Shown piece after piece: positions 26,214 through 35,019 of a DNA stretch of 64,000 nucleotides. The position numbers and the translations under genes were made by a program. Under the pieces are notes generated by a model. The model saw nothing but the letters and a program-made list of their open reading frames with translations, did not search any database and was not told where the DNA came from. This stretch comes from Marinobacter alexandrii (GTDB lineage: Bacteria; Bacteroidota; Bacteroidia; Cytophagales; Cyclobacteriaceae), in assembly GCA_039984955.1 (NCBI GenBank), contig JBDWTN010000007.1, positions 3,046,501-3,110,500 of the forward strand. The letters run 5' to 3'. The number at the start of each line of letters is the position of its first letter. Position 1 is the stretch's first letter.

Positions 26214-27582
26214 GTTTTTCTAATCTTCTATAAAGTGAAGCACGGGTCAATCCCAGCTCCTTGGCTGCTTTCGAGATGTTCCCTTCATACTTGTTCACAA
26301 CTTTTTGAATAGCTATTTTTTCCATATCCTCCAGATTATAAGAGTCTGGTTCTAGTGAAAGGTTGCTTTCAGGTTTTTGTGCAAGGAAGAAAAAATCTTC
26401 AGGCATCAATTGCGAGTTGTCACTCATGATAATTGCACGCTCAATAGCGTGCTGTAATTCTCGTATATTTCCAGGCCATGGGTACTTCTGCAGTTTTCCT
26501 ACTGTAGAAGGTGCAACACCATCAATAGTCTTTCTGTATTTGCCAGCATACATCTTCACAAAATGATTAGCTAGTTCCTCCATATCATCCATCCGTTCTC
26601 TTAGTGGAGGAAGCTGGATTTCCACAGTGTTGATACGATAGAGTAAGTCTTGTCTGAATGTGTTTTCATTCACCATTTCATACACAGGCATATTGGTTGC
26701 ACTAATTAGGCGTATATCAACGGGCACTTCTTGATTACTTCCGATTCTAGTTACTTTTCTATTCTGTATAGCGGTCAAAAGCTTGGATTGTAGGGGTTGA
26801 CTGAGATTTCCTATTTCATCAAGGAATAAAGTTCCTCCTGAAGCTACTTCAAACCTACCTGCACGATCTTCTTTGGCATCTGTAAATGAACCTTTCTTGT
26901 GACCAAATAACTCACTCTCGAAAAGAGATTCTGTAATGGCACCCATGTCTACACCGATGAATGGCATTTCCTTTCTTAAAGATTTCTGATGTATAGCACG
27001 AGCAATCAATTCTTTCCCAGTTCCGTTTTCACCAAGAATGAGGACGTTAGCATCCGTTGCAGCTACCTTGTCGATAAGTTTAAATACCTTCTTTATAGGA
27101 TCACTTTCTCCAATAATATCCTTAAAAGCTTTGCTACTATCAGCTTGAAGTGTCTTGCTAGTCTGCTTGAGCTGTGTTACCTCTTTATAACTCTTATTTA
27201 ACCTGGAGGCGCTTGATAGCGTGGCAAGCAATTTTTCATTTTGCCATGGCTTTAACACAAAATCAGTAGCCCCTGCTTTGAGTGCCTGTACGGCCATTTC
27301 AACATCTCCAAATGCTGTAATCAGAATTACAACAGCTTGAGGATCTTTCTCAAGTATTTGTTCTAGCCAGTAAAACCCTTCTTTCCCACTTGTTGTATCC
27401 TGACTATAATTCATGTCAAGAAGAATTAGATCGAAGCTGTCATTATTTAAAAGGAAAGGTATTTTCCTTGGGTCTTTCTCTATTACAACCTCTTTAATAT
27501 GTTTTTTGAGCAGCATTTTGGCTGCTAATAACACATCTTCGTCATCATCGATTATTAGTATTTTATTGATTTCTTCTTCCAC
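26203..27582 (-). CDS. Sigma-54-dependent response regulator (NtrC family)
   Basis: The 459-residue protein has a receiver domain (IDDDEDV; phospho-acceptor in LILLDMNY), a central AAA+ domain and a C-terminal FIS-type helix-turn-helix (ISKAAKELGLTRASLYRRL). Walker A is GENGTGKE; Walker B is GGTLFLDEIGN. The sigma-54-contacting loop reads GSFTDA rather than GAFTGA, a variant common in Bacteroidetes by my recollection. It should activate sigma-54 promoters when phosphorylated by the kinase encoded next. Its own promoter region carries a sigma-54-like element, consistent with autoactivation. Confidence 0.94.
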   Translation of the reverse strand: MEEEINKILIIDDDEDVLLAAKMLLKKHIKEVVIEKDPRKIPFLLNNDSFDLILLDMNYSQDTTSGKEGFYWLEQILEKDPQAVVILITAFGDVEMAVQALKAGATDFVLKPWQNEKLLATLSSASRLNKSYKEVTQLKQTSKTLQADSSKAFKDIIGESDPIKKVFKLIDKVAATDANVLILGENGTGKELIARAIHQKSLRKEMPFIGVDMGAITESLFESELFGHKKGSFTDAKEDRAGRFEVASGGTLFLDEIGNLSQPLQSKLLTAIQNRKVTRIGSNQEVPVDIRLISATNMPVYEMVNENTFRQDLLYRINTVEIQLPPLRERMDDMEELANHFVKMYAGKYRKTIDGVAPSTVGKLQKYPWPGNIRELQHAIERAIIMSDNSQLMPEDFFFLAQKPESNLSLEPDSYNLEDMEKIAIQKVVNKYEGNISKAAKELGLTRASLYRRLEKHGL

Positions 27583-27612
27583 GAGATTTTGATTTTATAA
27601 TAAATTGTAAAA

Positions 27613-27629
27613 TGCCACAACTGTGCCAA
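27613..27629 (-). promoter_or_regulatory. Sigma-54-like promoter of the NtrC/NtrY operon
   Basis: On the minus strand the sequence is TTGGCACAGTTGTGGCA, which matches YTGGCACGNNNNTTGCW at all but two positions and keeps the 10-base spacing between the GG and GC doublets. Transcription would start near 27602, about 20 bases before the ATG at 27582. Confidence 0.65.
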
Positions 27630-27680
27630 GAGCGAAAAAATACCTCTAAGCGAATGAATCGTTAAATGTAGTGAAAATAT

Positions 27681-27696
27681 TGTTCGAATTTGAACA
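27681..27696. promoter_or_regulatory. Palindromic candidate upstream activating site
   Basis: TGTTCGAATTTGAACA is a 16-base palindrome with one mismatched pair, 52 bases upstream of the sigma-54-like element and just after the TolC stop codon. It suits an NtrC-type enhancer site. No T-run follows, so it is not a convincing terminator. Confidence 0.45.
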
Positions 27697-27703
27697 GGTT
27701 GTC

Positions 27704-29164
27704 TTACTGATTTGTAACTATTTCGAACATGTTTGTAAGACCAAGCAAAGGAACTCCTGTGATGTGATAGTATTCTGCTTTACTCTTTTCCCATTTAGTG
27801 AAAGCTTCGAAATATTCTGTTTGAGCCTCTATGTATTTGTCTTGCTGAATATTCAGTTTAAAAAGATCGGTTTCACCATTTTGAAGATTGACTAATTCAG
27901 CATCTAATAGTCTTCTGTAGTTTTGTGAGACACCTTGATACTGAACGAGCAAATCTTGAAATGCTACACTTTGAGCATAAGCTCCCAGAACTTCATTTTT
28001 AAGCTCCACCTGGTTTTGCGCAACTTGATATTCATTGCTCTGAAGTTTTAATCGAGTCTGCTGAATTTTCCCCCTTTCTTTTCTGAGTAATATGGGAAAG
28101 GAAAAATCTATACCCATTTTGTAATTTTCACCAAATTCTACAGATCGAGTACTAAAGTCAGGATCAAGTGGAGCATCGATAAAGGAATACGATAAATCTA
28201 TTTGTGGCTTGAAGCTTTCTTTAGCCCATTTCAAATCAGCATTCAATTGATTCCGTTTTCCAGCTAGTTTATTGATTTCTGGGTGATTGGTGAGTGCGAA
28301 TTCGATTCCTTGCTTTACATCAGTATCCAGGGGTGCGAAGAAAAGAGAAGATGAATCAGGAAGAACGTTAGGTTGTAACTCTAATGGAAGAAGATTCTCT
28401 GACCATAAATGCTTAGCAAGATTCAATTTTGCTAATTCATATTCTAGAGTAGCCTTTCGATAATCCACGATTCTTTTTTGGTAATTAATTTTTGCTTGAA
28501 GAGTGTCAACTACTGCAGCTTCTCCAAACTCATAATCGATCAAAGTTCGTTCGAAGAGGTTTTCTGCAAGGACTATTGCCTGTGCAAGTAATGCTTGTTT
28601 TTTACTGTAGAGGTACCAATTCCAGTAATCTTTAATGACGGTAAATAAGATTTTATTGGTCTCTTTTATCTGTTCAGCATCAGCGATTTGAGAAAAAGCT
28701 TTGGCTTTTTGTATGGCATTTCTCCTTTCATCGAAAAATAGCCCTTTACCTATAGGTACAGATACTCCAATAGCGACCTGTTCATTATTAGTGGTGTTAG
28801 GGATAAGACTCTGACGATTTACAAATTCTCCTTCATTTCTAAGGAATTCGATTTTTGGATCTATCCCTATATATGTTGGGATTTTAAGAGAGGTACTTAA
28901 TAGGTCATAGTATTCTATTTCCTTAAAATCTTTCAGACTATAATCTAGCTCAAGCTTGGGGTCAAGCTGTCCTCGTGCTTCTCTGATTCTAGCTATAGCA
29001 TCTTGGCTCAAAAGGTTAGCTTGCTTGACGATTGGGTGATAGGACAATGTAATTTTTAAAACCGATTCAAGCGATAGGTAAGACGTGTCTGTTTTTACCG
29101 AATCTTGTTGTGAGAAGGTTTTTAAACATGATAGAATGATTATGGAAATTATAAACAATCTCAT
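27704..29164 (-). CDS. TolC-family outer membrane efflux protein
   Basis: The 486-residue protein starts MRLFIISIIILSCLKTFSQQ, a signal peptide. Two long alpha-helical repeats with many Glu/Lys/Gln residues follow, each containing the TolC-type hairpin pattern (VKQANLLSQDAIARIREARG, then IQQTRLKLQSNEYQVAQNQV). It should form the trimeric outer membrane channel of the exporter whose adaptor and ABC genes lie directly upstream. It overlaps the HlyD gene by four bases. It is the last gene of the TetR-ABC-HlyD-TolC run. Confidence 0.88.
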   Translation of the reverse strand: MRLFIISIIILSCLKTFSQQDSVKTDTSYLSLESVLKITLSYHPIVKQANLLSQDAIARIREARGQLDPKLELDYSLKDFKEIEYYDLLSTSLKIPTYIGIDPKIEFLRNEGEFVNRQSLIPNTTNNEQVAIGVSVPIGKGLFFDERRNAIQKAKAFSQIADAEQIKETNKILFTVIKDYWNWYLYSKKQALLAQAIVLAENLFERTLIDYEFGEAAVVDTLQAKINYQKRIVDYRKATLEYELAKLNLAKHLWSENLLPLELQPNVLPDSSSLFFAPLDTDVKQGIEFALTNHPEINKLAGKRNQLNADLKWAKESFKPQIDLSYSFIDAPLDPDFSTRSVEFGENYKMGIDFSFPILLRKERGKIQQTRLKLQSNEYQVAQNQVELKNEVLGAYAQSVAFQDLLVQYQGVSQNYRRLLDAELVNLQNGETDLFKLNIQQDKYIEAQTEYFEAFTKWEKSKAEYYHITGVPLLGLTNMFEIVTNQ

Positions 29165-30495
29165 TTCTTATCCTTTTGCCCCTCTTTATCATTATCCTCA
29201 TATATGGTGGGAGGGAAGCCATTTCCTTGTCTCCAGATTTCATACCAAATAGGAACATTGTTTAGCATTACCCACCCTTTTATACCAGACCCTAGCCTCA
29301 GTTGAGCTGGCCATGGCTCGTCTTCAGGATCTGGTTCTACGAGGATTCTGAACATGCCGTTTTTACTCTGTACTCGATCAATAATGGCAACCTGACCCCC
29401 AAATGTTCCTACAGAAACATTTGGCCAGCCTGAAAATTGTAAAGCAGGCCATCCATCAAACTGAACCCTGACTTTCTTTCCTTTTTTAATAAGTGGAATG
29501 TCCATTGCTTTCACGAACATGGCAACAGCTTTGTCATTCGATTCCGGCAAAATGGTAGCCACGGCATCACCTTCTTTGATGGTCTCCCCAAGACCTACTT
29601 TTATGGTTTTGACAATATGTCCACTTTGAGGAGCAATTATTTGGTACTGAGATTGCCTAATCCGCACATTTGAAAGCTCGTTCTCCATCTTAGAGATTCC
29701 TCCGATGGTCTCATTTAAACCAGAAATGGTTTCATTGAGGTTTGATTGAGATTTACTGATCTTATCAGCATAGTCTGCTTCAATAGACGTTAACTCAAGG
29801 TAGGCATTTGCAAGATCGGCCTTTCTTTGAAGCCATTCATTTTCAGCTTTAAGGACTTTCGCACCGCTCATCTGATATTTAGATTCTATATCCTGAAATT
29901 TGGTCAAGGTGATATTCCCAGCGTCATATCGATTTTTATTACGCTCGTATACACTAATTGCGTTTTCGTTACTGACTTGCTGTGCTATGAATTCTAAACT
30001 ATCCGCTTCTAACTTCAATCCAGCCTGTTTAAGCTTATTTTTGGCTTGACTGTTTTTAGCTTTTAAAGCTTTCCTAAGGGCATCAATTTGATTTCTTAAA
30101 GCAATGATTTTGTTTTCTTTCGCTTCTTTGGAGTTCTTTTTGGCTTGAAGCTGTTCTTCAATTCGAGGAATTAGGTTCGGGTCAAAGAATTTGTCTTTTA
30201 TTTCAGTGATTGTTAAAAGAGTATCTCCCTTGTTTACATAATCCCCTTCTATAATTGACCACTCGACAATCCTACCTGCAATCGCTGATTCCACCATTTG
30301 AGGTCTATTTCCTGGATTTAGTGCCGTCAAACTTCCATTTCCCCGAATGTTCTGTTGCCAAGGAAGAAATAGAAATACGATGAATATAAAGGTGATCACA
30401 AGCAACACCTTAGCGACTGTACGACCTACTCCCGGAGTTTTTAATGTTCTGAGGGAGTAGAGATGTGTATCGGAAAGTTTATCTAAATGATCCAT
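29161..30495 (-). CDS. HlyD-family membrane fusion protein
   Basis: The 444-residue protein has one membrane anchor at about residues 30-47 (LLVITFIFIVFLFLPW), then a biotinyl/lipoyl-like hairpin (GRIVEWSIIEGDYVNKGDTL). A long coiled-coil of about 200 residues rich in Lys, Asn and Glu follows. The second lipoyl half is IIAPQSGHIVKTIKVGLGE, and a C-terminal beta-barrel region completes it. This is the HlyD layout for bridging an inner membrane ABC exporter to TolC. It overlaps the ABC gene by one base and the TolC gene by four, so the three are expressed as a unit. Confidence 0.9.
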   Translation of the reverse strand: MDHLDKLSDTHLYSLRTLKTPGVGRTVAKVLLVITFIFIVFLFLPWQQNIRGNGSLTALNPGNRPQMVESAIAGRIVEWSIIEGDYVNKGDTLLTITEIKDKFFDPNLIPRIEEQLQAKKNSKEAKENKIIALRNQIDALRKALKAKNSQAKNKLKQAGLKLEADSLEFIAQQVSNENAISVYERNKNRYDAGNITLTKFQDIESKYQMSGAKVLKAENEWLQRKADLANAYLELTSIEADYADKISKSQSNLNETISGLNETIGGISKMENELSNVRIRQSQYQIIAPQSGHIVKTIKVGLGETIKEGDAVATILPESNDKAVAMFVKAMDIPLIKKGKKVRVQFDGWPALQFSGWPNVSVGTFGGQVAIIDRVQSKNGMFRILVEPDPEDEPWPAQLRLGSGIKGWVMLNNVPIWYEIWRQGNGFPPTIYEDNDKEGQKDKK

Positions 30496-32657
30496 TAATA
30501 AATTTCTTTTAAAATGTCTTCATGCTTAATGAGATCATCAAATGCTCCGATAGCTTTTGAGTCGCCATTATCCAAATACAAAACTTTATCACAAGCTGCC
30601 ATAACTAGTGGATCATTTGATACAACGATGAGTGTCCAGTTTTTATCTTCTCTAGTCAACATTTCAATGAGTTTTAATCTTTCTCCCTTCGTAAAGTCGT
30701 TAAAAAAGTCATTGAGGATGAGCATTGCAGGTTTTTTTGCTAGACATCTTGCTAGAACTAGTTTATTTACGAATGATGAAGAGAATCCTTTTCCACCACT
30801 CAGTACTTGGGTGTTTAATCCTTCGTCCAAGGCGTTGATGTTATCGTTAAGGCCTACTTCTTTGATTGCGTTTATTGCATCAGAGATATCCGATGTAGGT
30901 TTACCAACAAGAATATTTTCTAATATGGTTCCTTCAAAAATATCTTCTTGAGACACATTTTTTCCAATCTTATCCCTTAGATAAGTAGCATCTAGATCTC
31001 GTAGCGAGAGGTCATTGTAGGTGAGAATACCCTCATATTTCTGATGGATTCCAGCAATAATATTGGTCAAGGTGGTTTTACCAGCTCCACTTCCTCCACT
31101 AATACATAATGAGCCTCCTTTCTCAATTTCAATTTCAAGATTCTTCAATGAAGGCTTCTTTGAGCCTGGGTATGTGTAGGATACATTAGCTAGTTTAACC
31201 GCAAGTCCTTCTGCCATCTGGGACTGAGGAATATCAATTCCGCCAGTCTTTTCAAGGGGAAGATCAGTAACATGAGAGATTTTGTCAACTGCGGTAAGCA
31301 TATCATATACCACATCCATATACATGATGATTTTCTCAACAGATCCTAATACCAAAATGATAATTACTTCGGCAGCTACAAACTGACCCAATGTGATTTC
31401 ACGCTGGACTACCAAGATAGTACCTAGTATGAGTAGACCTCCTGTGACAATAGCCTTAAAAAGAAGAATGAAAGCATACTGAGAGATAAGAACCTTGAAG
31501 TGTGCACTTCTATTCTTTAGATAATTGTTTACGAAGTAGTCTGTTTTTTTAAGTGGAAGGATTGTATTTCCAGCTAGTTTGAACGAGTAAAGAGTTCTAG
31601 CCATTTCTTCTAACCAGTACACCACCTTATACTTATACTTTGATTCTTGAATAGAGCTTTTCAAGCCTTTTGGCCCTGTTAAATAGAAAATCAAGAAGAG
31701 TAAGCCCAATAGCCCGATACCAAAAATGATAAAGAATGGGTGGTAAAATGATAGAAGTAGAAGCCCGAATAAAATTTGAATTATACCAGTTGAGAGATCT
31801 ATTAGTAGCTTAGGTAGTCCTTTTTGAAGTGTAAGTACATCAAAAAACCTGTTCATAAGTTCAGGCATATGTAGATTTAACACAGACTCCATCCTTATTC
31901 TTGGAACTCTGAAAGCAAATTCGAAAGCTGCTTTTGTGAAAACTCTCCGTTGTAAATATTCCACAATGGTTATTTGCAATACTTGTAGAACACCCGTTCC
32001 CAAAACTCCTATTATGATGAGTGTGATCAACAAGTAAACGGAACTGAATACAACTCCTCCGGAAATCAATTCCACAGCAGCTTGAATTCCCAACGGTAGC
32101 GTCAAACTTATTAATCCAATTAATGCGGCATAAACATAAACGTAGAATATATCCTTCTTTTCAGCGCTCAAAAGGCTAATGAGTCTTTTAACAGGTGTCA
32201 GCACATTCATATCTCCTTCTCCAGCAAAACTTTGATAAGGGAAACAGCTAAGAGTAAATACTTCACCGTTTGAATTAGTGGAGAAATTGATTTTATTGAA
32301 ATCTGGAGTTCTCAGTTCTTTTAACTGGCCTCCCGGAGTAATAAATTCAAGGACTATGTCTTTCTTCTTCTGCTTTATAAATGCAGGGTGGAAGCCATCT
32401 TGCTCTATAAAAACGATAGTTGGAGAAGCATTATCTGCAAGCAGTTCTAGAAGAATGTCAGGCTTCATGTATTTTTCAAAAAGAACTATGCCACTATCAT
32501 TAGCAGCCTCGATTAAATCTCTTTGAAATTCAGAAAGCTCGTTATCTTCATAAAAACGAGAAATGATATCTACACGCTCAAGTTTTGAGATATCAAGGTC
32601 GATCTTAAGTTTTGTTGCACACTCTTGAAGGCACCTTATTATTTGCTGATTATTCAT
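30495..32657 (-). CDS. Type I-like ABC exporter (fused permease-ATPase) with unusual ATPase motifs
   Basis: The 720-residue protein has an N-terminal cytoplasmic region of about 160 residues, which may be a degenerate peptidase-like domain. A six-helix permease follows (about residues 170-450), then an ATPase domain with Walker A GGSGAGKTT near residue 522, a Q-loop glutamine (VSQEDIFEGT) and signature LSGGK near residue 619. The Walker B region is LILNDFFNDF near residue 647, not the usual LLLDEPTS, and the switch residue lies in VVSNDPL where histidine is normal. ATP hydrolysis may be weak or altered. With the HlyD and TolC genes it forms a complete type I-like secretion set, controlled by the TetR gene it overlaps by four bases. 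The substrate is unknown. Confidence 0.88.
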   Translation of the reverse strand: MNNQQIIRCLQECATKLKIDLDISKLERVDIISRFYEDNELSEFQRDLIEAANDSGIVLFEKYMKPDILLELLADNASPTIVFIEQDGFHPAFIKQKKKDIVLEFITPGGQLKELRTPDFNKINFSTNSNGEVFTLSCFPYQSFAGEGDMNVLTPVKRLISLLSAEKKDIFYVYVYAALIGLISLTLPLGIQAAVELISGGVVFSSVYLLITLIIIGVLGTGVLQVLQITIVEYLQRRVFTKAAFEFAFRVPRIRMESVLNLHMPELMNRFFDVLTLQKGLPKLLIDLSTGIIQILFGLLLLSFYHPFFIIFGIGLLGLLFLIFYLTGPKGLKSSIQESKYKYKVVYWLEEMARTLYSFKLAGNTILPLKKTDYFVNNYLKNRSAHFKVLISQYAFILLFKAIVTGGLLILGTILVVQREITLGQFVAAEVIIILVLGSVEKIIMYMDVVYDMLTAVDKISHVTDLPLEKTGGIDIPQSQMAEGLAVKLANVSYTYPGSKKPSLKNLEIEIEKGGSLCISGGSGAGKTTLTNIIAGIHQKYEGILTYNDLSLRDLDATYLRDKIGKNVSQEDIFEGTILENILVGKPTSDISDAINAIKEVGLNDNINALDEGLNTQVLSGGKGFSSSFVNKLVLARCLAKKPAMLILNDFFNDFTKGERLKLIEMLTREDKNWTLIVVSNDPLVMAACDKVLYLDNGDSKAIGAFDDLIKHEDILKEIY

Positions 32658-33331
32658 TGCTGAAGCGAATTGAAAATAATTGTTGATATGAAATCAAAGT
32701 TTCTGCTGTAGATATCCTCTTCTTTTTTAATATCTGATAATTTAGGTAGATGCTGAGCAAAAAAGATTTGTTGATGCGCTGCTTCAAGACATGTGCTTGT
32801 TAGAGAATGAGGAAATTCAAAATCAGGATTTATTTCCTGGATATATGAAGCTATCGTCATACATAGAGATTTGTATCCTTTGAATAAACCTTCCTTGTTA
32901 TCATCGTCAACATTTTTCGTTAAATACGTTTTATCAGATTCATTGGTCACTATTCTCTGAAGTACACTCTCGCTTACACCTTCGAAGTAATCATCATCGT
33001 TCAATTTTTTTGTGATAAACCTTAGAGCTATCCTTAATTTTTCTTTCGGATCAGAAATGTTGTGGGTTTCGAAAGTGATTTTGTATTCAATGTAACTCCA
33101 ATACCAAGCAATCATGTAGACCAAAAGGCGATGTTTATTTTCAAAATATCTATAAATAGAAGCCTCTGTCGAACTAATTTTCACAGAAAGTTTCTTAAAT
33201 GTGAAGGATTCAAAACCTATCTCATCTATTAGGTGGATGCTTTCTTTAATAATTTTCTGACCCAAATCACTAGACTGTGGATCTCTCAAGTATAGTGAGG
33301 AGTTTAGCTGAATTTGAAGTTTTGCTATCAT
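32654..33331 (-). CDS. TetR-family transcriptional regulator
   Basis: From the ATG at 33331 the protein is 225 residues; a start at 33373 would add a hydrophobic 14-residue tail that fits no TetR protein. The N-terminal helix-turn-helix contains GFESFTFKKLSVKISSTEAS followed by IYRYFENKHRLLVYMI, the classic TetR pattern. The rest is a helical ligand-binding domain. The stop overlaps the exporter gene by four bases, so it is first gene of that operon and probably autoregulates it. It could also act on the divergent efflux set across the 383-base gap. The inducer is unknown. Confidence 0.88.
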   Translation of the reverse strand: MIAKLQIQLNSSLYLRDPQSSDLGQKIIKESIHLIDEIGFESFTFKKLSVKISSTEASIYRYFENKHRLLVYMIAWYWSYIEYKITFETHNISDPKEKLRIALRFITKKLNDDDYFEGVSESVLQRIVTNESDKTYLTKNVDDDNKEGLFKGYKSLCMTIASYIQEINPDFEFPHSLTSTCLEAAHQQIFFAQHLPKLSDIKKEEDIYSRNFDFISTIIFNSLQQ

Positions 33332-33471
33332 ATCACAAATATGAGCTATAAATCTTAATAGTAAAGCTATCACAACGATTTAAATTATGAATGGTTTTGA
33401 TTTTTTTTTCATGCGTTTTTTTGTTAACATTGAAGTCATTAGTCCTTTTTATTTTGAGTTTTTGACCTTTG

Positions 33472-33504
33472 GGTTCAGGTGTTAGTCCTCCTGAACCTTT
33501 TTTT
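33472..33504 (+). terminator. Orphan intrinsic terminator upstream of the adaptor gene
   Basis: GGTTCAGG (33472-33479) pairs perfectly with CCTGAACC (33490-33497) over a 10-base loop, and seven T residues follow. No plus-strand gene ends before it, so it may end a small RNA or act as a leader terminator for the operon starting at 33715. Confidence 0.75.
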
Positions 33505-33680
33505 ATGCCTTTCGGGTAATACTCTTCCTCCTCTACATACCATTTCTACTTCATTCATGATCGAAAGCGAACACTTTTCTGTATCAAACTGTACAGAGCT
33601 TTCTTACAATTTCTAGGGAAAACACACTTAAGTACCTGTTTTTTAAGTCTTTATGATTAATGGCATTTTTCTTGGCATAG

Positions 33681-33706
33681 TGGTCGATCGAAAACCTTAA
33701 CGACCA
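33681..33706. repeat. Inverted repeat just before the adaptor gene
   Basis: TGGTCG (33681-33686) and CGACCA (33701-33706) are separated by 14 bases and end eight bases before the ATG at 33715. It could be an operator or a 5'-leader hairpin covering the translation start region. Confidence 0.4.
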
Positions 33707-33714
33707 AAACTTCA

Positions 33715-34962
33715 ATGGACAAAAAGATCAAAAAGAAAAAGTGGACTGCTAAGAAGATTGCGATTTATGCAGGAGTAGCACTTCTAATAATTTTTATTGG
33801 ATATAATTTCTTTCTCTCTGGTGGGGGAACAAGACTTAACGTTGAAAGAAATAAAATAAATATTGCTCCCGTTCACGAAGGAGATTTTCAAGAATTCATT
33901 CCAGTGGATGGGAATGTTCTTCCAATATTGACGATTAGACTTGATGCCATTGAAGGAGGTGTGGTAGCACAGAAATTTTATGATGGAGGTATACTCTTGA
34001 AAAAAGGTGATACGATTCTGACACTCGCAAATAATGATCTTATTCAAAGTTTTGTTCGAGAGGAGACTCAGGCTTCTATTTTGGTCAACAATCTTGAAAA
34101 TACCAAACTAAGTCTTCAGCGAAATCAATTCGACTTGAAAAGAAGTCTTTTAGAATTAGACTACCAAATAGATGCTGCCAATGATGCTTTTGAGAGGGGG
34201 AAAAAGCTTTATGAGGATAAGATTATCTCAGAGCAAGAATTCTTGAATCTCAAAAGAGAGTATAATCGCTTGAAAGACAACAGGGAAATACAAATCGAGT
34301 CCAACAGATTTGATTCGTTAAATGCAAGACTTCAGATTAGACAAACAGAACAGACACTTATTAGAACCAGAGATAATCTTGACATGATCAAGAGAAATTT
34401 AGAGAATCTATATATCAAGGCTCCAATTGACGGAAGATTGTCTACAGTTAATGTAGAAGTTGGTGAGTCAATAGGTACTGGTCAGAACATTGGACAGATA
34501 GATGATTTAAATGGATTTAAGGTTCGTGCAACTATTGACGAACATTATATATCTAGAATATATGCAGGCTTGCGCGGAACCTTCACTTTAGCAGGGGATG
34601 ATTTTGGCTTGGGGATTACAAAAGTGTATCCAGAAGTTAATAATGGACTATTTGAAGTAGACATGGCTTTCGATTCTATTCCTGAGAGAATACGCAGAGG
34701 CCAAACACTTCAGATTAGATTACAACTAAGTGAAAACATCACTGCGGTGCAGATACCAAGAGGAAGCTTTTATCAAACTACGGGAGGAAACTGGATTTTC
34801 GTAGTGAATGAAGATGAAACTGAAGCTGTACGTCGTGATATTAGATTAGGTAGACAAAATCAGAGATATTACGAAGTTGTGGAAGGATTGCAACCTGGAG
34901 AGAAAGTTGTTGTCTCTTCATACAGAGGGTATGAAGACAAGGATATTCTCGTAGTTAAGTAA
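33715..34962 (+). CDS. Periplasmic adaptor (MacA/HlyD-like) of an ABC efflux system
   Basis: The 415-residue protein has a basic N-terminus and one membrane anchor at residues 14-34 (IAIYAGVALLIIFIGYNFFL). A lipoyl half (GGVVAQKFYDGGILLKKGD) is followed by a coiled-coil hairpin of about 130 residues, the second lipoyl half (LYIKAPIDGRLSTVNVEVGE) and beta-barrel/membrane-proximal domains. This is the MacA-type layout. It should connect an inner membrane transporter to the TolC encoded two genes later. The ATPase gene follows after 57 bases. A sigma-54-like element and the NtrC pair located 6 kb away hint at sigma-54 control, as inference. Confidence 0.88.
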   Translation: MDKKIKKKKWTAKKIAIYAGVALLIIFIGYNFFLSGGGTRLNVERNKINIAPVHEGDFQEFIPVDGNVLPILTIRLDAIEGGVVAQKFYDGGILLKKGDTILTLANNDLIQSFVREETQASILVNNLENTKLSLQRNQFDLKRSLLELDYQIDAANDAFERGKKLYEDKIISEQEFLNLKREYNRLKDNREIQIESNRFDSLNARLQIRQTEQTLIRTRDNLDMIKRNLENLYIKAPIDGRLSTVNVEVGESIGTGQNIGQIDDLNGFKVRATIDEHYISRIYAGLRGTFTLAGDDFGLGITKVYPEVNNGLFEVDMAFDSIPERIRRGQTLQIRLQLSENITAVQIPRGSFYQTTGGNWIFVVNEDETEAVRRDIRLGRQNQRYYEVVEGLQPGEKVVVSSYRGYEDKDILVVK

Positions 34963-35019
34963 CTTATTAAAAAAAAGAAAGTATTTTATTCGAACCCAAA
35001 AGACTAAACTCAATAAATC

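Larger units (their letters stand above)
33332..33714. other. Intergenic region between the two divergent export operons
   Basis: This 383-base stretch has no convincing gene. It holds an orphan plus-strand intrinsic terminator (33472-33504), the dyad CTGTA/TACAG around 33580-33597, a weak sigma-54-like element at 33661-33676 and an inverted repeat TGGTCG/CGACCA at 33681-33706. It must carry the promoters of both divergent operons. Confidence 0.7.

Noticed and set aside
33557-33616. 19-codon frame upstream of the adaptor gene as a leader peptide
   Set aside because: Too short to support, no ribosome-binding signal and no regulatory codon run.
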